In this document: positions 11,524 to 23,500 of the stretch, piece after piece
Numbering within the stretch: the first letter of the stretch is position 1
How the letters are laid out: each line of letters opens with the position of its first letter
From: Symbiodinium natans
Lineage: Eukaryota; Sar; Dinophyceae; Suessiales; Symbiodiniaceae
DNA length: 64,000 bases
Direction: 5' to 3'
Assembly: GCA_905221605.1 (NCBI GenBank)
Contig: CAJNDS010002261.1
Coordinates: 310,001 to 374,000, forward strand
Translations under genes and position numbers: made by a program
The notes under the pieces: generated by a model
The model's database searches: none
Told to the model about the DNA's origin: nothing
Seen by the model: the letters and a program-made list of their open reading frames with translations, nothing else

Positions 11524-14500
11524 ATACAAATGTAATCCAAACCCTTGTCATATTCAAAACCAAAACAAAACAGTAAACCAACAAGTTAAAATGACACATG
11601 TGCAATGAACAAATCCGTTTAATGTACGAAAAACAACAGCTTCCCGATTTGAAGTTAAAACGGCAAAAAATAGAATTTTTGAAGATGATACCCCGAATCT
11701 TGAAAGATTAGATCACCAGTTTTGCATTCTGATTAAGAAAATAAAGTGTGTTGTCTGTGGATATTCGGTAAGTTCCAACAGTTTTGTGTATACCTGTTGA
11801 GATCATATCCTCAGCCCGAAGCCCCCTAAACCCTGCCCATTTAGTTATTTTATTTGAGTAGGTTCTTGAGAAGGAGATGATGAACAAGCCCTGAACCCGA
11901 GACACCCGAAACCCAAGCCCTAAACACATCAATCCAAAACCCTGAACCTCTAAACCCTGAACACCTAAACCCCAAGCCCTGATCCCTGCTGTGGATATTG
12001 AGGCTGCAGTATGAGCTTTGCAGGACGAACGAAGCCCTATGGCTTCGACGCAGAGTCCCTGATGGCCTCCTGCAAGGCCAGAGCTGCTGGGGAATACTTG
12101 AAAAAGAGAGCATGTACCTTGCTTTGTCATGTGACAGGGTGTCAGGTTTAGCGGAGTTTGGGTTTATGGTATCGGGTGGAGGGGTTGTGCGGTTTAGCGG
12201 CAACGTCATTGTCATCAGCAGCAGCCACAACATCGCCAAACTGCAACCTCGCAACGGCACAGCCTTCCACCAACGGCGGTGAGACGATGCGTCCTGACTC
12301 AGGTTGGGTTTATCGCCTGTATAGCTGCGGTGGTCCTGTTCGATCTTCTCAACATTTCCCGCAGGAAGGTAGGCCTCAACCCTGACACGCTCGAACGGCC
12401 GGTCGTGGTGCGTAGGCCACCTTTGCCATGAGTGTCAAGAGAGCTCTCTCCATTTTGGGGATCGTTGCTATAGTGTTTCCAAATATTTTTTTGCTGCCCG
12501 CAGGCATCAATCGCAAGAATGAAGTGTCAGTACATCGACCTGTACTACTTGCAGCTTGGCAGGGCTTGGCAGGGCTTGGCAGGGCTTGGCAGGGCTTGGC
12601 AGGGCTTGGCTCCGGAGGTCGGTCAGTACATCTCGAACTCCCCCAGGCCGAAGTCTGCCCATTCTGCAGCCCGATGCTCCTAAACCCACGGGACCGACCA
12701 AGGCCTTCCCCAACTCTCGAGGCCCAGGCTTCAGTTGATAAACTTGGTGAACTTTTCTTGGGGTTTGCAGGGTTCAAAGGGCGTTGGGGTTTACGGGCTT
12801 TGGGGGGGCTTTGTGGGCTGCGCTCAGCGTTTCGGGGTTCAAGCGAGAGGCACTGGCCCACCCGGGACACCCCCATCTTCGGCTGCGCCTCCTTCTACGC
12901 GGAAGGCGCGGCCCAAAGAATTGGTCGAGCCCGACCGACTGGGTGCCCAAAGCCCCCCCAAACCCGAAGTCGAAACGGGACACTTAAATCATGAACCGTA
13001 CTCTGTAAGAGCCCAAGCCTGAACCCTACGTCAACCCGAGACTCCATCTTCCTAAGCCCCAGCAAGCCTGAAACCAGGTCCCCTCTTCCGACCGTAGTTG
13101 CGAGTCCAATCCAGGATTCGGGGGTCTTGCGCCATTGAAGGAAGTTTGGGAGTTGAGGGTTTTGGGTTGAGTTTTTTTTGGGCTGGGGTCCCCTCTGAAC
13201 TCTAAACCCTACATAATTGAATCCTAGGGCCCCAAACCCCAAACCTTAAACCCTGAACTTCCCACCAGAAACCTTCGAAGCTCCGCAGACCTCTGCATTG
13301 CAAGGGAAGGAGCGGCCGATGCCTCACTTTGACAAGGGCGGCTTGGCCAGTTCCAAGGCTTTTGGGTTTGGAGTCCGCGATCGTGGTTCGAGGTTTGGGG
13401 GTGTGGTTCTCAACAGAACAGGCGAGTTCCCCACGAAGAATTTGATGAGGACATCCGTGTCACGACCAGTGAGGTGGAAGGACCGTTTGGGAGGTCCAAG
13501 AAGTAATGTGACTTGCGATTTGCAACCCCCCTCGCAGAAATAGAGATCCATAAAGAGCCCAATTCCCGAGCTCATGAGGGAGTTCCTAAACCCAATTCAC
13601 AAAAAGCAAATTCCGGAAAACAAAAATCGGGCCCCACACGAGGCCCTCAATCGAAAGGCTAGCCTCTCCAGTCAAGGATAAGACTCGAGCCCCTTGCTAA
13701 ACCAAGAGGAATATGGCCGATTCAGCAGGAAAGCAGTTATCCTATAGCTTACCTTACTTGTATCCCTGCTTATAAGTGCCAATGTGAACCCTCTCCACTT
13801 CCATCCCCCAACTCCGGCTTCAAGATGCTTCAAGCTCGAGGGTTTTGGATCTGGCTGCTTTGGGCCACCACTGTTGTCACGCGTCGGCCTTCGGGTTGAT
13901 GGCTTTGATCAGGGTTTAGATGCCTCGTCTTTCTATGTATTCGTGGTAAACATGTGTTTTGCTGGTTCTTGTGTTATGCTTCTGATGTTTGCTTTTTCTT
14001 TGGTGTTCTTCTGCTTGTAGGATTCTTCTTCTGCTGAAGGCTTCCTGACGAGTTTTGAATGTTGATCGATTTTTTATACCGTGTTCAGCTTAGCTCTTGT
14101 ACTCGTGCTCGTATGAATTGTTCGCATGCTGTGAGCCTCAGCGGTTTTGTTCTCGTTCGGCACAGGGTTCTGAGGTTGCGGTCCGGCCTTTTGAAGAGAA
14201 GAGCGCTGAGGCACCGTAGCGGATTTTGAAGCGCAAGTGCTTGCGATCAAGACTCTACTCGATGCAGGTGCCGGGGGGGGGGGGTCTTCAAATTCACACC
14301 TCAAGAGGTTTACGAGTTAAAGGTCTCGAAATGGGGGTCGTGAAAAGCGGCAGTGTTTAAACACCAGGGGTTTCGAGACGTGCATCAACAGGGTCCTTTA
14401 AGCTTCGGAAGCAAAAACATCCACAGTCGGCCCCCTCGAAGCTCGAAGTACACCTGAAGACATGCGCGCAGCTCCTGAACCGGGCAGCTCTTCGAATTGT

Positions 14501-17500
14501 GAACACAAGTTGATGATTTTGAAGCCATAAACCATAAATCTTTCCCAAACCCCTTAAACCCAACCCACCTTCAGGCCTCATCAAGTATTGGGCACTCTCC
14601 AATGAGAACAACTATGGAGCCACTCGCCTGCAGTTTTGGGCTTCGCGTTCCGCGCGAGGTCACTTGGACCCCAAGCCCTAGGCTCCACACCTAGTTTGAG
14701 GGCTTTGTAAGCTCTCAGTTCTTAGCTCTTTATCAGCCAGCGACCTGGAGCTCGAGCGCCAACCCCTTGACGTGGCACAGGGTAGCCCCCAAGTGCCTCG
14801 ATGCTCTTGCGGGGTTCAGTCCGAGGTTGCCATGTTCTGCATGATCTGCGACAAGCTCGGTGTGGCGCGGCCCGTGTGCGTGCAAAATGTGGCTAGGCAA
14901 CATGCTGATGAGTGCTTTGCGTGCAAAATGTGGCTAGGCAACATGCTGATGAGTGCTTTGAGGTTGGTAGTTCTAGCCGGGGTCACGAGCACCAATGGCC
15001 AATCTGCGCAGAAGTTCTCACCCCCAGTAGTTCGCCGGAGCTACTACTCCCAGAGTCCCACCATAGAATTTGCATCCCAGCCTGGAGCGCCCGCCGCAAA
15101 GCCACAGAGTTTCCCTGGAGTGCACTGTCAAAGAATGCCGCAAAGAATCCTGTTCCCCGGAGTAGCCTGAAGAGACTCCCCCGATATCCCAAGCCCCCAT
15201 GTGCACCTGAGGTGCTAATTTGTTGTAGGGTGGGATGCTCGAAGTGAATAGTTTTGGCTTTGGGGTTTACAGATTGGAGCTCCGAGGCATTTGGATCTAT
15301 TTGATTGAAAGATTTCATTTGGGAGCTGCAAGAGACCCAAGTGGCTTAGGACTACTCGCTGGCGAATCGGACATTCGAGAGTGCGCTTCGGCAAGACTGT
15401 CTCAAGAACCGGACGGAGCTACCCGAAAACCCTCCAAAACCAAAACCGTGAACTCTAAGCCCTCTACGCTCGCAACCCCGAGTGGGAGCCGTTCTATCTC
15501 GGGGCCCCTGTTGTGGAACCTGCGGTTTAGGGTTGAGGTTGCAGTAGGATTCCTCGAAGATGCCCCTTCCAAAAAACATGAAAACCAAGACCTAGTTTAG
15601 CACAACCCGCTGTTGTAATTGTTGAAGGTGCCTCTCTTGATGGCGGGGTTTGAGTCAGCTGTTCATGGGACTTCTAGTGCTGGGTTGAAGACTTTTGACC
15701 CCTGAGCCCTTAACCCTAGTTCGGACTGTGGGGAGTTCGGGGCCGTTTCGACATTGTGAGTTCGAGAGTTGAAAGCTTTCCTCCCGAACTGCAAGGCTTG
15801 ATATGCGGTCGAGTTTGAGAATCCCAGAGTTCGAAAGTTTCGAGTTGGGAGTGTCAGGTCTTAAGGCCGACATCGTGAATTCAAAAGTTGGAAGATTGGA
15901 GCTTGGGAGTTCGAAGTTCGAAGCCATGTCGAGTTTGAAAGTTTGAAATTCTACGGGTTCAACGTTTGCGAGAACATTCATTTGATGTCCGTTCGAGTTC
16001 ACGAGTTTGAAACATGACGAGATTGAAAGTTTGACCACTCCGAGTTTGACAGTTTCCCGAGTTTGAACGTGTAAAGTTCAATAGTTGGAGTGGTTGAAAC
16101 TTTGTAACTGTGCCGAAACACCTCTTTCGCCCTTCGCATCTCTCCTTCGCCTTGCGTCGCCTTCGTGTGCGTTTGAGAGCTTCCTGAGTTTAAACGTTTG
16201 GATTCGAAAGGTTCAAACATTCAAGGCTTCGCACGCATGCGCAGAAACATGCGCCTTAATTACATATGGCCGAGCGGAGATCCTAAAAGTGTCCAGCCAC
16301 GGCACATGAACCTCAGGGCCTCCAGCTTTGAGGTCTGTAGGGTTTAGGAATTGAGGCTGTTGGGGCCTGGCCTAGCGTTTTGCGATGTTTTGCGTCTAGG
16401 CTGACTGGTTTGCAGGGTTGCGGCTTTTTGGGTTTGGGTTTTGGGGCTTTGTTTTGTCTCCCGGAAAGTGATTCTTTCCTTTGCGGGTTCCATCTTTGTT
16501 TCGTCGCGCTACTCGATGTCTTCTCTTTCAGGCCGCTGTCGAACTTTCAGTCTCGCCCTGTTACAAACTTTGAAACTGCAAAGTGTGAAGCTTCAAGCCT
16601 TCACACGCGCATTAACTCTCAAGATCTCAAACCTCCTGACCTTATCGAATGCTCGATATCTGGAGCTTTCAAACCTCAAACTTCGAATCCCTTCAAACAT
16701 TCGAGCTCGAAAGCTGGCCCCCCCGCTGTGTTTGCTCTTATGCGCGTATGGTACATCTGAAAGTCTTAAAAAGGTTTCAACCTTCAGAATGCCTCCAGCT
16801 TCAAACGCTTTCAAGCTTCAAACTTTCAAACTCCGCTTGTGTCACTGTTCAAAGTTTCATTGGACCAAGCTTTCAAAGATTCAGAAATGGAAGAACTGTA
16901 CTTGTGACACCTATAAAATTTTTCTGGGCCGGGGGCTTCTGGACTCTGTCGATGAACAAGCCGTTGCCCTAACCTGGCCGACGTCCTAAAACTCTGAAGC
17001 CGCCTTAAACCCTAAACCCTGAACCCTAATCCTAAACCTTAAACGGCAGCCTCTGATCTGCGCCCAAAGGATGGCTATGAGAGCTGCCACCGTTTTGGCA
17101 TCGTCAGCTGCCACTACGGGGCATTAGCAGGCCAGTGTGCCTTGCAAGACACTTCGTGTGGGCTTTGCACGGTTCTGCCGTTTGTTAGTGGTTTCCATGG
17201 AAATGCGAGCGGTAGGTGTTTCTGTCGGGGCATTTGCTTCTCAAGCCGAGTTGGCAACCGTTAAACCTCTGCCAACAACTCTCCACGCTTTTCACCGACC
17301 GCAGGCGGGGTGCTTACGGGCAAGTACCTGAGAGACTCGCCGTACGCGAAGAAGGATGGGGCATAGGGTCGCAGCCTTAGGGGGTTTGTGTTTTCTGGTT
17401 CAATAGGGCAAAATCCCAAAACCCCAAAACCCAATGTCTTCGGCTCTGTAGTGCCTTGCAATACCTTAAGCCCTGAGGCTGCGGGTTAAGGTTTCTCGGG

Positions 17501-20500
17501 CGTTGCGTCGAGGTTCGAAGCATGACATCAATGCCAGGTGTCGGTGTACGGTTTGCAATCTAAACCCACAAGCGATAAACGCCCTAAGCCCCAAAACCGG
17601 AGAGGACCCCGGCCGCTCCCTTGCCGACTGCCGCCACAAGGCCGCGAGCAAACAGCAGCGCAGAGGTTTCACCCTTCAACCCTAAACCCTGCGTTCTTCA
17701 CGCTGCACCCTTTCCTCCCGCAGGCCAAGCCAGGATTCCAGCCGCGCTACGGCTTCAAGACGACGATGCAGGCGGAGTTTGGTGGTTTGCCGGCTCTAGG
17801 GTTCTAGGTTTCGATTTCAGGAACCATCAAACCCGCAAACACAGAGGTTTAAGGTTCGAGATTTAGATTCGGAAGCTCTTGGTTGGGGCCGTGCGTCCGA
17901 GCAGCTTCCGAATTGGTTTCAGATCTTTGTTTTTGGCCTTGGTCCAGGGCTTCAACGAGATCCCGCAACGCAACAACCAGCTCAAAACACTCCTCATCCT
18001 TGAACCCCTAAACCTCAAGCTGCAAAAATCCGGAATTCCCCGAACCCCTCAAGAATGAATGGGTAAAGACTACCCTTAAGGCCTTACTTTAGCCCACAAA
18101 ATCCCACAAACCATGGCCCCTTAGTCCCCATATACCTACATATGACCGCTGTGTATACTTCTGGGGGTCTCCATGTTGTCGCCAAAAAGGCCAGCGAACG
18201 CTACCAGCAGATCGCCGAGCGCCCTGGGCTGACGGCTTGAACCCTAAAAGCCTGAACCCTCATAAACCCCTCAAACCTTCAAACCCTGCCTGTGGGACCT
18301 AAACGGGGCTTGGGGTTTAGTCAGTTTAGTCTGCAGGGCTTAGAGCGTAGGCTCGAGAGGCTCGCGGCTTGAGGTTTTCTTTGGGGACCTTGCAGGGGAT
18401 GTATGCAGGCTGAATGTGGATATCCGGTGCTCTGGGCACCCATTCGTGTCTGAGTCCTTGCTGGAAAGACAAAGCTTGTCTTAACTCCTCAGAGGAGTGG
18501 GGAAGCCAACTTTCTGAGCCAGTCCCCCAAACCCAAGCTCGCCCTAAACGAAACCTCAAAGTCCAAAGGGCCTGTAAAAACCTTACGTAGACCCCAAACG
18601 TTACTCCGAGGCGCATCGGCCTAACCCCCACTGAGCTGGCGCTGGCCTGGGTGCTCCCCCTGCACAGGTTGAGGGCTTCAGGGGACTTCAGCTTGAACCC
18701 CGAACTCCTTCGTTCTTGATTTCCTTACCAAGGACCGGTAGGCTCAGAACAAGGACCCCGAGCCTTCACTCTCAACCCGAAACCCCAAGGAACCCCGTAA
18801 GCCCAAAAACTCTGTGAAACCCTAAAAACCCTCAGCGCCAGGCAAAGCAAAGGCCCTTCGTGGGCTCGGTGATCATCGGCACCACGACGGTGCGCCAGGC
18901 CGGGATCTTTTCGGGCTTCAGCTCTCAGCTCTGATAGGATCATCTCATGCAACATATAAACAAAATCAAGAAATACATCATATATATATATATATATGCT
19001 ACCCCCCCCCTCCAAAACCTACCGTTTTCTAATTTTCTACACTTGCGTGACACCAAAACGCTTCAAAATGGAGACCGGCTTCCTAAATCCTTTAACCTTA
19101 TTCGCACAATTTTCTATTGCATAAACCCCTATTTCCGAAAAAAACGAAGCCTGTTCCCAAAATCCTGCTCGCTAAGTCCGAAAGCACGGGATCCCTACAT
19201 CGTATTCCCTGAATCATATTCCCTCAGTCCCTAAATCTGGTGCGGGCGGGGGGGGGGGCGGTGGGTCACTAAATGGCTCACTAAATCTTCTCGCTAAATC
19301 CTAAAGAGCGGGGTCCCTAAATCATATTCCCATGATTTTACTCCCTAAGTCTTTTCCCAAAGCCCTAAAGAGGGAAGTCTTGAAATTCTGAAGAGGAGAG
19401 CCGCTGAATTCCAAAAGGGAATTACTACCTCCACATTTAAAGAAATATTTTTCGTCGAAAATCCGGCTGTGAGACTGCTTTCCATTACGGGGGTTTCCAT
19501 ATGGGGAAATACCGCCACATTGAAAGAATTGTTTCCGGGGGGGTTCAAAAATCTGTCTGCAGGCTTCGTTTTTGATTTCTGAGCTGCAGTCTGGATCGTC
19601 GAAACTACAATATATTCCTAATGTGCTTAATAGAGAATGCATACATTGCCATGGTCTCATTATTGCAGTGCCCTGCCTTTCTTACTTATTGCGGTGGGCC
19701 GGGGGTCCCACCAATTAAACAGATGCTCGGATAAAATCTTATCGGGATCCCTAGATCTGGTTCCCTGAAATTAACTCGCTAAGGCCGCCTAAAGGGGGGG
19801 GGGGGCTAAATCCTAAAGAGGAGGTCCCCTAAATCCTAAAAAGCATTCCCTTAGTTTTACTCTCTAAAATCCTATTATATAAAGAACCTTGCTCAGTAGA
19901 TCTTATCGCTAAAGTCAACAAAGAAGGATCCCTCAATCTTATTCTCTTAATTTTACTCCCTAAATCCTATTGGGGAAGGGGGGGTGGGAGGGAGTCACCA
20001 AATCCTAAAGAGGGAACCTAAAAAATAGCCTTAAAACCCCAAAAATGAGACCCCCCCCCCTAACTCATACAAAAGCCCACCTTGCTCAATAAATCTTCTC
20101 GCTAACGCTAAAGCCTTAGCGATAAGGTTTGGGCTCCCTTAGAAAATAGGATTTGGGAACTAAGCTTTGGGATGCTCCCCACTTCAGCGCCTATTCCCTA
20201 AATCCTGCTCGCCAAAAAGTCCTAAAGAGCGGGATCCAATATAATGATGAAATATGTCCGATTCAAACTTGAATCGGCCGATTCAGTTTTGAATCGACCC
20301 TCAAACTAAAGATTGAAGTCGTCGTAATGTTGCAATACTCACATGCATATTCATACTGTGTATCGGCTTTATATGTATGAGTTGGCATGTAATCTGTGTA
20401 CTCAATCTCCACAACACAACAAATTTGCTTATAAGGACTTAGTTTGCTTCTAATTAAAAGGGGAGAGGGTGCCAGGGGTCGGTCTTCCAAAATAAGCAGG

Positions 20501-23500
20501 ACCAAAAAACACTCCCCACCACCCCCCTCCCCCCCCCCTCCCCTCTACTTCACTCCGCTGCGCGTTCTGCGTTTGTTTAAGGGTGTTGTCAGGCTTATTC
20601 TCCAAAACCCTATCGGTCCAGGGTTTAGGGTGTTAACGTAGGGTTAAGCAATTAAACCTCAACCCTGGACCTTTAAACACCCTATAGGGTTAAGGTTTAA
20701 AGGTTTAGGATTAAGTTTAGACATGTAAACCTTGACCTACAACTCAACGGAAACGCGAAACCTTTAACCCTTGCAGGGTTAAGGTTTAAAGGTATAGGGT
20801 TTAAGATATAGGCACTCTAAACCCCTATCGATCCAGGGTTTAGGGTTTTAAAGAAAAGCCCCGGAACCCTTAGAATGAAACAAATAATTAAGCCTAATTC
20901 TTTAACCTTTAAACCCTGTAGGGTTAACATTTAAAGGTTTAGGGTTTAAGATATAGGCATTTAAACCTTGACCTGCCAGTACACCGAAACCCTTAAACTT
21001 TATGGGTTAATTCAAGGTCTAGGGTTTAAGATATTGGTAGTTAACCCTTGACGTGCAATTAAACCGAAACCTGCAGCCTGGAAACTTTATAGGGTTAAGG
21101 TTTAAAGGCTTAGGGCTTAAGATAAATGATTTTCAACCTAAGCCTGCAATTGAACTGAAACACATAACCTTCAAACCTTATATGAGGAGTACGCGTATGC
21201 TATGGCTGGAAACTGCGCGTTTATAGCCCAAGCTGCGTGTCGAAATTGAGTCGATTCAACGCATACATACTGGAACCACTTTCAGTGGCGTAATATACAA
21301 TACCGTGGCCTAGAGTTGCGTAATATATTTTTAACCATAAGAAAAAATCTTCAGGACCGGGAGTTTTAAAACTCCTTGCTTAGCCACGAGAGGAGTTTTA
21401 AAACTCCTGCCACCGAAGATTGAAGATTGTCGGGGCCAAGAGTTTTAAAACTCCTTGCTTAGCCACGAGAGGAGTTTTAAAACTCCTGCCACTGAAGATT
21501 GAAGATTGAAGATTCCCCGGAACTCTTTCCAGGAATCTTCAGTCTTCAATCTTCGGGGCCAGGAGTTTTAAAACTCCTTACTTAGCCACAAGAGGAGTTT
21601 TAAAACTCCCGGCCCCTAAGATTGAAGATTGAAGATTCCTGGAAAGAGTTCTGGGGAATCTTCAATCTTCCATCTTCGGGGCCAGGAGTTTTAAAACTCC
21701 TTGCTTAGCCACAAGAGGAGTTTTAAAACTCCCGGCCCCTAAGATTGAAGATTGAAGATTCCTGGAAAGAGTTCTGGGGAATCTTCAATCTTCAATCTTC
21801 GGGGCCAGGAGTTTTAAAACTCCTTGCTTAGCCACAAGAGGAGTTTTAAAACTCCTGGCCCAGCAGATTTTTTCGGCGTCTTTAAGTATTTGCTATTTCG
21901 TATTTTATGTATATCTATAGATATATGTCCATATATATATATATATCCGGCTTCGAATATAGTAAACACGTCTCGACATAGAAAAGGGTATGAAACGGTA
22001 GGTTTTGGGGGGGGGGGGGGGGGTACCATATATATATATGGTACCCCCCCCAGTGACCTACCCTTTTTCGCCTTGTCTCAAGTCACCCAGCTGCACTGCA
22101 AGCAAACTCGGTGTGCAACATAGCGTGTTTCCTAGGGCGTAGACGAAAATACAACTAAAATCGCATACACGGGACAGTAGAAAAACCAAAAACACCAAAA
22201 CCAAAAAAACCAAAAATCCAAAACCAAAAAAACCAAAAACACCAAAACCAAAAAAACCAAAAAAACAAATTTTCCGGAACTCTTGGAGAAGCCTCATAGG
22301 GATTCCTGAGAGTTCCGGAAAATTGTTGTTTTTGGTTCTTTTGTTTTTTTTTGGTTTTGGTTTGTTTGGTTTTTTTTGTTTTGTTTTTTTTGGTTTTTTT
22401 GGTTTTGGTATTTTTGGTTTTTTTGGTTTTGGTATTTTGGCTTTTTGGTTCGCCTTCACGGTCACGAAGCAACAACTACGCATTTTTAAGTGTGCTTATG
22501 CTAATTGTGCTTTTCAGGAATAGTATACAAGTGGTCTTTCTAGTGCTTCAGAACTATTTGTTTCCTTATTATGTAAGTAGAACCGCTTCGCTTCTTTTTC
22601 AACTAGTGTTTGGTGCATCTTTTGGTTGTACTCAAGTGTAGCAGACCTTATTCAGCCATTACTTGGTGCTCTGGTAGCTAAATTCGCATGGATACTAGTT
22701 GCCTGGTAAAAGCGATTAATTATCTAGAAGCAGCATTTGCAATACTTGTCTTGAGAAAAAGCATTTATTGCTTAAAATTGTTTGCTTAAAAAGTAGCTTG
22801 CGCTTTTGGATGTTTTTTTGTATTTGTGAATTTGCTTGTGTATGGCCTTCACTAAGTACTTTTCTAGGATTCTTGTGCGTTTTTTAGGCCTGATTGTGCA
22901 AGTTGTGTTTTTCAAACATAGTATATAAGTGGTCTTTCTTCAATACTTCAGACATCTTTGTTTCATCGTTATGTAAGTAGAACCGCTTCTATTTCCATTG
23001 TTGTGCATTTTTAAGCTTGCTTATGCAAATTGTGCTTTTCAGACATGGTATATAAGCGGTCTTTATTGAATACTTCTGCAATCTTTGTTTCATTGTTATG
23101 TAGGTAGAACCGCTTCCATTTCCGTTAGTGTTTATTTCGTATTTGGTTGAGTATGGTCCTTTAAATAGTATTCACTTGAGTCAAATTGGGCTATTTGCTT
23201 AAGAATTGCTCTAGTAGTTACATTCGCATAGAACGAATATTTCAAAAAACATGTTTCATGAATATGTAAACATAAGGTATTTCAGTGGACTTTGCAGATA
23301 GTATTTCAATAATACTCTGCCTGGTATAGACACAACTGTTTCAATGCATTAGTTGCTCAACAAAACATTAATTGCCCTTTGAACGCACAATTTGCATAGA
23401 AAAAGCACAGATTTAGACATCTAAAAACAGCATTGTCCGCTTCAGATTCAAAATGCAGATTAATCCAATGCTGGCTTATCGGGGTCTGTGATGGGTGTCC

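Noticed and set aside
10993-11605. Open frames with Thr-His/Tyr-Thr or Val-Tyr repeats
   Set aside because: Produced by the CACATA/CATATA microsatellite inside a reductase intron.
17505-17525. GGTTCGAA-like words here and near 39750 and 44535, considered as tRNA B boxes
   Set aside because: No matching A box or cloverleaf arms; they are part of the TTTAGGGTTCGAA-type filler.
17953-17990. GFNEIPQRNNQ segment after an AG, considered as an extra reductase exon
   Set aside because: Exons 17724-17771 and 18190-18218 join in phase without it and the segment does not match the family.
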